Below are positions 1-5,321 of a stretch of 5,625 nucleotides of DNA, piece by piece. The notes under the pieces were generated by a model. The model worked only from the letters and a program-made list of their open reading frames with translations, searched no databases and had not been told where the DNA came from. The DNA lies in assembly GCA_023434465.1 (NCBI GenBank), contig JAEYSQ010000162.1:1-5625 (forward strand). The letters run 5' to 3'. This DNA is from Actinomycetes bacterium (lineage in GTDB: Bacteria; Actinomycetota; Thermoleophilia; Solirubrobacterales; 70-9). Made by a program: the position numbers and the translations under genes. How positions within the stretch are numbered: the first letter of the stretch is position 1; the number at the start of each line of letters is the position of its first letter.

Positions 1-373
1 TCGCCTGGGCGAGGATGACCATGCCCAGAACCGACCCGGTGAGCAGGGCCAGCCAGTCACTGCGGCCGGCCTGGGTTTCGGAAGGATCACCGATCGCAAG
101 CAGCACCGCGACGGCGGCGGAAACGACCACGAGCAGCGAGAGCGTTACCGCGAGACCATCCAGTCGGAGCGCTCCCGAGACCAGGTCGATGTCGGCATTC
201 CACTGCCAGATCAAGCAGCCCGCGGTGACCGCGAAGGTAAGCAGCGCGAGGGCCGGACCGAATCGCTTGACCGAGTCGAAGACCGCGGCCAGCACGATCA
301 CGACCAGGCCGCCGGTCAGCGCGATGATCGGCGAGAGGCCGGCGTAATCGATCGTCGGTGCGTCGAAGCTCAC
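1..373 (-). CDS. nuoN: NADH-quinone oxidoreductase subunit N (NuoN), N-terminal part; 3' end outside window
   Basis: NuoN (ND2, Nqo14 family) is the proximal antiporter-like subunit, next to NuoK. The frame starts at GTG 373-371 and runs open to the left edge, giving 124 complete codons plus one base. The translation begins M-S-F-D-A-P-T-I-D-Y-A-G-L-S-P-I-I, matching the short polar start and D-Y-x-x-L-x-P pattern usual for NuoN. The first helix covers about residues 15-32. A second follows from about 38, then A-L-R-L-D-G-L-A-V (68-76), corresponding to the family's V-D-G-[FL]-A segment. Another helix follows, then W-L-A-L-L-T-G-S-V-L-G-M-V-I-L-A-Q-A, the TM4 region that precedes the TM5 glutamate, which lies beyond the edge. 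Support for the start is a GGAGG seven bases upstream, the four-base overlap (GTGA) with the nuoM stop, and the match to the family N-terminus. No ATG start fits. Confidence 0.95.
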   Translation of the reverse strand, partial: MSFDAPTIDYAGLSPIIALTGGLVVIVLAAVFDSVKRFGPALALLTFAVTAGCLIWQWNADIDLVSGALRLDGLAVTLSLLVVVSAAVAVLLAIGDPSETQAGRSDWLALLTGSVLGMVILAQA

Positions 374-1890
374 TGGCCCGCCTCCGAACCGGCGACCGTT
401 TCAACCGCGGCAACGGTCGCATCGGTTGCGGTCGAGGATTCGTTCAGGATCAGTTGCGGGCAGAACGCGAGCACGACCACGATCGCCACCATCGGGATCA
501 CGACCAGCGCGTCGCGCAAGGGGATCTCTCGCGAGTCCGCTTTATCCGGCAGCGGGTTGTGCATGGTCAGCTGGTACATGCGAAGCGCGTAGAAGGCAGC
601 CAGGGCGACCCCGGTCGAGGCGATGATCGCCCAGGCGGCATCGAGCTGGAATAGCCCGTTGAGGATGAAGAATTCGCCGATGAAGTTCGCCGAGGCCGGG
701 ATCGCGAGGGTAGCCATCGTCACGATCAGGAAGATCACCGCGAAGACCGGGGCCCTCTTCGCCAGGCCACCCATCGGGCCGAGCTCCTCGGAGCCAGTCC
801 GTTCGGCGATCATCGCCACGATCAGGAAGGCAGGGACGACGACGAGTCCGTGATTGACCATCTGCAGTACGGCGCCGTTGGCCCCGGAATCGTTGAGGGC
901 GAAGACGCCGGCGAGGATGAAGCCGAGCTGGGCGACCGAGGAGAAGCCGAGCACGAGCCGGAGGTCGGTGGTGGTGAAGGCCATGCTCGAGCCATAGATG
1001 ATGGCGGAGATAGCGACCACGATCATCGTGGTCTGGAAGAGCTCGGCCGCGTCGGGCATGATCGGCAGGACGACGCCGAGGAACCCGAACGCACCAACCT
1101 TGGAGAGCACGGCCGAAAAGACGGCCAGCGCCGGCAGCGGGGCCGCGCGGTAGGCGTCCGGCATCCAGCCGTGGAGGGGGAAGACCGGCATCTTGACCAG
1201 GAAGGCAGCGGCGAAGCACCAGAAGATCCAGTGCTGCGAGCCCTCGGGGATGCCGCGCGCGGCGATCTCGGCCATCGAGAAGGAAAGCTCCCCGCCGTCA
1301 GCCGAGGTCACCGCCGCAGCGACCGCCCCGACCAGCATGAGCAGCGAGCCGATCAGGGTGAAGACGATCATCTTCAGGGTCGCCGACTGGACGGTCACAA
1401 GCCCCTTTCCGGCGCTGCCCTCGGGGTCGTTTTCCCCGCCCCGGTCGCGGCCCCAGATTCCGAACAGGAAGTAGAAGGGCACGATCATCAGGTCGAAGAA
1501 GAGGACGAAGAGCAGCAGGTCGGTCGAAAGGAAGGCACCGAGGGTCGCCGTTTCGCCGGCCAGCAGCATGAAGTAATAGAGCGCCGGCCGTTCGACCCCG
1601 CGGAGCGCCGAGAAGGCGATCGCCGGGATCCAGGCGACGGTGGTCAGCAAGACGAGGAAGAGTGAGACTCCGGTGATTCCGAGGCTGTAATTGACTCCGA
1701 GCCCGGAAATCCACGCCACGTCGGTGACGTACTGGTAGCCACCGTCGGATTCGAAACCGGCGAGAACGCCGATCGCGAGTCCAAGCGTGATCACGGCTCC
1801 GAAGACCGCCACCCAGGGGGCCAGCCGACGAGGCAAGAGCAGGCCGATCAGGCCGAAAACGAGCGGAGTCCAGATGATCGAGGAAAGCAT
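370..1890 (-). CDS. nuoM: NADH-quinone oxidoreductase subunit M (NuoM), antiporter-like subunit
   Basis: NuoM (ND4, Nqo13 family) is the middle antiporter-like proton-translocating subunit of the membrane arm. The product has 506 residues, a normal length, with about 14 hydrophobic segments. Landmarks are V-L-F-F-D-L-M-I-V-P-F-Y-F-L (TM5, 129-142), V-K-M-P-V-F-P-L-H-G-W-M-P-D-A (TM7, 232-246) with K233, S-K-V-G-A-F-G with K264, M-V-N-H-G-L with H347, and N-F-I-G-E-F with E406. The TM5 glutamate essential in E. coli is aspartate here (D133). The D-G-[IL]-S motif before TM3 reads I-T-G-V-S (T73), and the S-[IV]-[SA]-H-[ML]-G motif has Gln321 instead of His. A hydrophilic insertion of about 15 residues (around 147-166) extends the TM5-TM6 loop. 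The D-A-Y-R-A-A-P-L-P segment replaces the more common A-H-[ST]-x-A-P-T, which separates it from proteobacterial NuoM. The ATG overlaps the nuoL TGA by one base. Confidence 0.98.
   Translation of the reverse strand: MLSSIIWTPLVFGLIGLLLPRRLAPWVAVFGAVITLGLAIGVLAGFESDGGYQYVTDVAWISGLGVNYSLGITGVSLFLVLLTTVAWIPAIAFSALRGVERPALYYFMLLAGETATLGAFLSTDLLLFVLFFDLMIVPFYFLFGIWGRDRGGENDPEGSAGKGLVTVQSATLKMIVFTLIGSLLMLVGAVAAAVTSADGGELSFSMAEIAARGIPEGSQHWIFWCFAAAFLVKMPVFPLHGWMPDAYRAAPLPALAVFSAVLSKVGAFGFLGVVLPIMPDAAELFQTTMIVVAISAIIYGSSMAFTTTDLRLVLGFSSVAQLGFILAGVFALNDSGANGAVLQMVNHGLVVVPAFLIVAMIAERTGSEELGPMGGLAKRAPVFAVIFLIVTMATLAIPASANFIGEFFILNGLFQLDAAWAIIASTGVALAAFYALRMYQLTMHNPLPDKADSREIPLRDALVVIPMVAIVVVLAFCPQLILNESSTATDATVAAVETVAGSEAGQ
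381..385 (-). promoter_or_regulatory. Ribosome binding site deciding the nuoN GTG start
   Basis: GGAGG on the minus strand lies inside the last codons of nuoM, with seven bases between it and the GTG at 373. It is the main support for choosing this GTG. Confidence 0.8.
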
Positions 1891-3896
1891 CAGAGGCTCC
1901 GGATCAGGAAGTAGATGGCGATGGCGAGGATGCCGAAGAGCATCAGGACTGCGTAACCGCGGACCACGCCGGACTGCATGTCACGGACCGCGGCCCCGGC
2001 CGAGCGGGTGAGACCGGCGACCCCGGCGGTGGCACCGTCGATCGCAAAGCGTTCAAAGACCCGCACGCAGAAGCGGCCGAAGGCCTTGACCGGATTGACG
2101 ATCAGGAGATCGAGGATCTCGTCGCCGTACCACTTGTTCACGCAGAGGGTGTGGATCGCGGAGAAACGCTGCCGGAACCTGGCCGGCAGGTCGGGCCGCT
2201 TGATGTAGAACAGCCAGGCGGTCGCGATGCCGAGGATCGAGATGATCGCACCTTGGATCAGACCGGTCCAGGCCTGGCCGACCGAGGGGTGTTCATGGGC
2301 GAAGATCGAATTCTCGAAGGTCGGCTCGAGGAAGTTCGTGATCAATTCGGTCACTCCGGGAACCTGAACCAGTCCGCCGATCAGCGCGAGCACGCCTAGC
2401 ACGGCCATCGCGAACTTCATGCCCCCGGCCTGCTCGGCGATGTGGTGCTCCTCGCCGGGGTAACCGACCTCGGTGTCTTCAAGTTCGCCGGTCGCCGGAT
2501 TCTTCGGTTCGCCGTGGATCACGTGGCCGTGCTGCTCGAGATACTCGGCTTCCTTGCAGGCCGGGCCGGGGAGGATGCGGAAGATGATCCTGAACGAGTA
2601 GATCGCGGTCATGAAGGCGCCGACCAGCATGCCGATCCACATCCAGTCGTACATGCCGCCGCGGAAGTGGGCGAAATCGATGATTTCGTCCTTCGAGAAC
2701 CAGCCGGAGGTTCCCGGGAAGCCGGAAAGGGCGAGCGCCCCGATGATCAGCAGCGCCGCGGTGAAGGGCATCGCCTTGCGGAAGCCCCTCATCTTGTCGA
2801 TGTTCTGCATGTTGGCCATCGCCGAGATGATCGAACCGGCCGCCATGAAGAGCAGGGCCTTGAAGAACGCGTGGGTCATCAGGTGGAACATCCCGGCCGA
2901 GTAGGCACCGATGCCGACGCCGACGAACATGTAGCCGATCTGGCTCATCCTCGAGTAGGCGATGATCCGCTTCAGGTCGGTGACCGCGATCGCGATCGTG
3001 CCGGCGATCAGCAGGGTGGCCAGCCCCACGAACGCGGCCACGTCGGCTGCGGTCGGAGCCAGTTCGAAGAGCGGGTGGCAGCGGGCGATCAGGTAGACGC
3101 CGGCGGTGACCATGGTCGCGGCGTGGATCAGCGAGGAAACCGGGGTCGGGCCTTCCATCGCGTCGGCGAGCCAGGTGTGGAACGGCATCTGGGCCGACTT
3201 GGCGAAAGCTCCGACCAGCAGGCAGAGACAGATCGCGACGATTTCCCACTCGTTCACTGTGAACGCTTCGTGCGCCCGTTCGAACACGGCGCCATACTCG
3301 ACCGTGCCGAGGTTCTTGAAGATCAGGATCGCTGCGATGTAAAGGCCGATGTCACCGACCACGTTGATCACGAAGGCCTTCATGCCGGCCCTGGTTGCCG
3401 TGTTGCGGCGATACCAGTAGCTGATCAGCGCGTAGGAGGCAAAGCCGACCAGGGCCCAGCCGACGATCAGCATGATGAAGTTGCCGGCCAGGACCAGCAC
3501 CAGCATCGAGAAGACGAAGAAGTTCAGGTAGCTGAAGAAGCGGTGGTAGCCCTGATCCGACTTCATGTAGCTGTACGAGTAGATGTGGATCAGGCTGGGG
3601 ACACCGGTGACGATGAGCACCATGAAGATCGAAAGCGGATCGACGTAGATGCCCAGGTCGATCTTGAAATCGCCGACCGTCGCGTACTCCCAGAGGCTGG
3701 AAGCGACGTGCCTCGAATCCGAAGGCTCGCCCTGAAGGCTGACCAGGGCGAGGATGCCGCAGACGAAGGCGCCGACGATCGCGGTGATTCCGACCAGTCC
3801 GGCCGCCCGGGCCGGCAGGACCCGGAAGGTAAGCCCGATGGTCAGCGACCCGAGCAGGGGCAAAAGCAGGACGAGCCAGGCCCAGGTGGCGGTCAT
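1890..3896 (-). CDS. nuoL: NADH-quinone oxidoreductase subunit L (NuoL), distal antiporter-like subunit
   Basis: NuoL (ND5, Nqo12 family; Mrp antiporter-like) is the distal proton-translocating subunit and carries the long lateral helix that lies along NuoM and NuoN. The product has 668 residues, slightly longer than typical. Landmarks are Y-V-D-P-L-S-I (84-90), the TM7 segment A-K-S-A-Q with K233, D-A-M-E-G-P-T-P-V-S-S-L-I-H-A-A-T-M-V (245-263) with H258, D-L-K-R (307-310), F-H-L-M-T-H-A-F-F-K with H338, H342 and K346, and F-S-K-D-E with K402. The C-terminal part has N-K-W-Y-G-D-E-I-L-D (587-596), the lateral helix and a last membrane segment. Two usually conserved charges are missing: the TM5 Glu of G-W-E-x-V-G is A148, and the Arg of N-R-[IV]-G-D is V179. 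D182 is kept. A hydrophilic loop of about 50 residues (443-492), rich in Glu, Gly and His, lies between two late helices where many homologs have a shorter loop with a H-E-S-P motif. The frame is intact from end to end, so this is not a decaying gene. Confidence 0.98.
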   Translation of the reverse strand: MTATWAWLVLLLPLLGSLTIGLTFRVLPARAAGLVGITAIVGAFVCGILALVSLQGEPSDSRHVASSLWEYATVGDFKIDLGIYVDPLSIFMVLIVTGVPSLIHIYSYSYMKSDQGYHRFFSYLNFFVFSMLVLVLAGNFIMLIVGWALVGFASYALISYWYRRNTATRAGMKAFVINVVGDIGLYIAAILIFKNLGTVEYGAVFERAHEAFTVNEWEIVAICLCLLVGAFAKSAQMPFHTWLADAMEGPTPVSSLIHAATMVTAGVYLIARCHPLFELAPTAADVAAFVGLATLLIAGTIAIAVTDLKRIIAYSRMSQIGYMFVGVGIGAYSAGMFHLMTHAFFKALLFMAAGSIISAMANMQNIDKMRGFRKAMPFTAALLIIGALALSGFPGTSGWFSKDEIIDFAHFRGGMYDWMWIGMLVGAFMTAIYSFRIIFRILPGPACKEAEYLEQHGHVIHGEPKNPATGELEDTEVGYPGEEHHIAEQAGGMKFAMAVLGVLALIGGLVQVPGVTELITNFLEPTFENSIFAHEHPSVGQAWTGLIQGAIISILGIATAWLFYIKRPDLPARFRQRFSAIHTLCVNKWYGDEILDLLIVNPVKAFGRFCVRVFERFAIDGATAGVAGLTRSAGAAVRDMQSGVVRGYAVLMLFGILAIAIYFLIRSL
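1897..1902 (-). promoter_or_regulatory. Ribosome binding site of nuoM
   Basis: CCGGAG on the minus strand, inside the last codons of nuoL, contains a GGAG core six bases before the nuoM ATG at 1890. It supports this start, which also overlaps the nuoL stop (TGATG). Confidence 0.7.
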
Positions 3897-4192
3897 CCCT
3901 TGAGCTCCTTCATCTCGTCGACGTCGAGCGGCAGGCGGCGGCGATACATCGCGACGACCAGGCCGAGCCCGATCACGACTTCACAGGCCGCGACCACGAG
4001 CACGATCAACACGAAGACCTGCCCGTCCTGGTTGCCGAGCATGCGGCTGAAGGCGAGCAGCGCGAGGGCACCGGCGCTCAGCATTAGTTCGAGGCAGAGC
4101 AGGACCACCACCGGGTTGCGGCGGACCAGAACTCCGATGAACCCGACCGTGAAAAGGAGGGCGGAGAGGACGAGGAACCACTCGATGTCCAT
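3893..4192 (-). CDS. nuoK: NADH-quinone oxidoreductase subunit K (NuoK)
   Basis: NuoK (ND4L family) is a three-helix membrane subunit that carries buried acidic residues of the central proton-transfer axis. The product has 99 residues, the usual family length. The TM1 end and loop read G-V-L-V-R-R-N-P. TM2 has the family segment L-E-L-M-L with E35, matching the essential glutamate known as E36 in E. coli. A polar loop with G-N-Q-D-G-Q-V-F follows, and TM3 has A-C-E-V-V-I-G with E71, matching E. coli E72. The tail is R-R-R-L-P-L-D-V-D-E-M-K-E-L-K-G. After E-L-M-L, the N-A-V-N-L common in many bacteria is replaced by S-A-G-A-L, so two polar side chains are missing, though other lineages also vary here. 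The ATG at 4192-4190 is preceded by AGGAGG four bases away. The stop overlaps the nuoL ATG by four bases. Confidence 0.98.
   Translation of the reverse strand: MDIEWFLVLSALLFTVGFIGVLVRRNPVVVLLCLELMLSAGALALLAFSRMLGNQDGQVFVLIVLVVAACEVVIGLGLVVAMYRRRLPLDVDEMKELKG
3905..3910 (-). promoter_or_regulatory. Ribosome binding site of nuoL
   Basis: AAGGAG on the minus strand lies inside the nuoK codons for Lys-Glu near the C-terminus, with eight bases before the nuoL ATG at 3896. This is good spacing, and the ATGA overlap suggests coupled re-initiation. Confidence 0.75.
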
Positions 4193-4791
4193 CAGTCCTC
4201 CTCTCCCCTGCCGGCGATCGCGGCGTTTTGCTGCTCCGCCTTCGCGACTTCGGCCTTGCGCCGCGCCAAATCGGGTTTGCGATCCTCACGACGCCGGCCG
4301 GCCAGCACGATCGCGCCGACCGCGGCGAGCAGCAGAAGCAGCGAAGCCGCTTCGAAGGCGATCAGGAAGTCCTCCATCATCAGGTGGCCGACCGCTTCCG
4401 GGGTGCCGAAGCCCGAGGGGACGTCATCCGGGCCGGGGGTGCCGAGCGCCGAGAGGCCGGAACCGATAATCGCGACCGAGATCGCGATGAACAGTGCGAC
4501 GGCCAGGATCGGGCCGAGCACCTTGAGTTCTGGCGAGGCATCCCATTTCGGCTCTTCGATTCCGCCGACGTAGGCGGCGACGAACACGTAAAGGACCATC
4601 ACCGCGCCGGCGTAGACGACGATCAGGGCGGCGGCCAGGAACTGGGCCATCAGGAGCAGGAAGATTCCGGCCAGAAAGACCAGGTGAATTACCAGCGCGA
4701 GCACGCTGTAGAACGGATTCCTCAGCGAGACCACGGCGATCGCGCCACCGAGGGCGCCGATCGCTCCCAGGAAGAAGGCGAGCTCGTCCAC
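4192..4791 (-). CDS. nuoJ: NADH-quinone oxidoreductase subunit J (NuoJ)
   Basis: NuoJ (ND6 family) is a five-helix membrane subunit between NuoH and NuoK; its TM3 is thought to change shape during turnover and link quinone chemistry to proton transfer. The GTG at 4791-4789 gives a 199-residue product starting M-D-E-L-A-F-F. A longer reading from an ATG at 5049 would only translate nuoI out of frame with a basic, non-membrane sequence. The family pattern is clear: S-L-R-N-P-F-Y-S after TM1, then TM2, then the TM3 signature V-Y-A-G-A-V-M-V-L with Y60. A further helix spans about residues 91-113. A Gly/Pro/Asp-rich loop (about 117-132) then leads to G-H-L-M-M-E-D-F-L and the last helix with F-E-A-A-S. 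The position four before Y60, often Glu or Gln in the family, is Leu56. The protein ends in a charged 34-residue tail (166-199), probably cytoplasmic and helical. The TGA overlaps the nuoK ATG by one base. Confidence 0.97.
   Translation of the reverse strand: MDELAFFLGAIGALGGAIAVVSLRNPFYSVLALVIHLVFLAGIFLLLMAQFLAAALIVVYAGAVMVLYVFVAAYVGGIEEPKWDASPELKVLGPILAVALFIAISVAIIGSGLSALGTPGPDDVPSGFGTPEAVGHLMMEDFLIAFEAASLLLLLAAVGAIVLAGRRREDRKPDLARRKAEVAKAEQQNAAIAGRGEED
4197..4202 (-). promoter_or_regulatory. Ribosome binding site of nuoK
   Basis: A consensus AGGAGG on the minus strand, inside the nuoJ 3' end, is only four bases before the nuoK ATG, a somewhat short spacer. It lies within the codons for the final acidic residues of NuoJ, so coding and initiation signals share the same bases. 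Confidence 0.75.
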
Positions 4792-5321
4792 TACTCGCCC
4801 TCTCCCCTGAGCGGGGTCCGTTCGATCGATTCGGCGAGCAGCATCTCCTTGGTGAAGATCAGGTCCGAGCGATTGTAATCGGCCATCTCGTAGTCGTGGC
4901 CCATGGTGATCGCATCGAACGGGCAGGCCATCTCGCAGTAGCCGCAGAAAATGCAGCGGGCAAGATTGATCTCGTAGACGCTGGCGTAGCGTTCGCCACC
5001 CGAAACCCGGTCCTCGGGATCGTTCTCGGCCGCGACCACGCGAATGCACTCAGCCGGACAGGCGGCAGCACACAGTGAGCAGCCGACGCATTTCTCCAGC
5101 CCGGAATCTTCGAACTTGTGCAACTTGTGACGGCCCCGGAAGCGGGGGTAGACGGGTGTCTTCTCTTCCGGGTACTGGATCGTGACCGGCTTCTCGAAAA
5201 GCCGGCCCATCGTCGTCCTGAGTCCGCGCAGGGTTTCGCCGAAGGCGCGATAAGCGCCGCCCACACCGCCCGGTTCGGGACCCCGGGGTACGACCTTGAT
5301 TTCATCGGGACGAATGCTCAT
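4791..5321 (-). CDS. nuoI: NADH-quinone oxidoreductase subunit I (NuoI), two [4Fe-4S] ferredoxin-type protein
   Basis: NuoI (Nqo8/TYKY family) sits at the junction of the peripheral and membrane arms and passes electrons through clusters N6a and N6b toward NuoB and the quinone site. The 176-residue product has two complete 8Fe-ferredoxin motifs: C78-x2-C81-x2-C84-x3-C88-P and C123-x2-C126-x2-C129-x3-C133-P. An additional C92 follows the first motif. Residues 45-70 carry the family's K-P-V-T-x-x-Y-P-E-E-K segment and a R-F-R-G-R-H-K-L run. The length fits the family. The ATG at 5321-5319 overlaps the nuoH stop by four bases. An upstream in-frame ATG at 5465 exists, but the extra residues only re-read nuoH in another frame. 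There is no good Shine-Dalgarno directly upstream (a TGGTGGTGGT run instead), so initiation probably depends on coupling to nuoH translation. The TAG stop shares one base with the nuoJ GTG. The absence of a hydrophobic N-terminal helix fits a peripheral subunit held by amphipathic helices. Confidence 0.98.
   Translation of the reverse strand: MSIRPDEIKVVPRGPEPGGVGGAYRAFGETLRGLRTTMGRLFEKPVTIQYPEEKTPVYPRFRGRHKLHKFEDSGLEKCVGCSLCAAACPAECIRVVAAENDPEDRVSGGERYASVYEINLARCIFCGYCEMACPFDAITMGHDYEMADYNRSDLIFTKEMLLAESIERTPLRGEGE
4798..4807 (-). promoter_or_regulatory. Ribosome binding site region for the nuoJ GTG start
   Basis: A purine run GGGGAGAGGG on the minus strand, inside the end of nuoI, ends six bases before the GTG at 4791. 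It is an imperfect Shine-Dalgarno. Together with the TAGTG stop/start overlap it favours this GTG over the far upstream ATG. Confidence 0.65.

Noticed and set aside
850..1665. Plus-strand open frame (271 codons) antisense to nuoM
   Set aside because: It is also in register with the nuoM codons and has the same charged, repetitive composition. It is a by-product of codon choice in nuoM.
2981..3000. Short repeat of GCGATC, possibly a regulatory site or restriction-motif cluster
   Set aside because: It is explained by consecutive Ala-Ile codons (GCG ATC) in a NuoL helix. The general abundance of GATC/CGATC in the window follows from frequent ATC codons in Ile-rich membrane proteins.
1890..3896. 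Possibility that nuoL is a pseudogene or a non-complex-I antiporter (Mrp/hydrogenase type), given the lost charges
   Set aside because: The frame is open over its full length, other channel residues and the C-terminal lateral helix are kept, and it sits in a perfect nuoH-N order.
2442..4469. Very long plus-strand open frame (675 codons) antisense to nuoL, nuoK and nuoJ
   Set aside because: Across nuoL it is exactly in register with the nuoL codons, so it stays open simply because TTA, CTA and TCA codons are avoided in this GC-rich gene. Its product is a low-complexity mix of Asp, Glu, Arg, His and Gly with no recognisable domain, while the minus strand encodes an intact NuoL.
4192..5049. Longer nuoJ reading starting at an ATG at 5049
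   Set aside because: The added 86 residues are basic, non-membrane sequence overlapping nuoI out of frame. The GTG at 4791 yields the family N-terminus.
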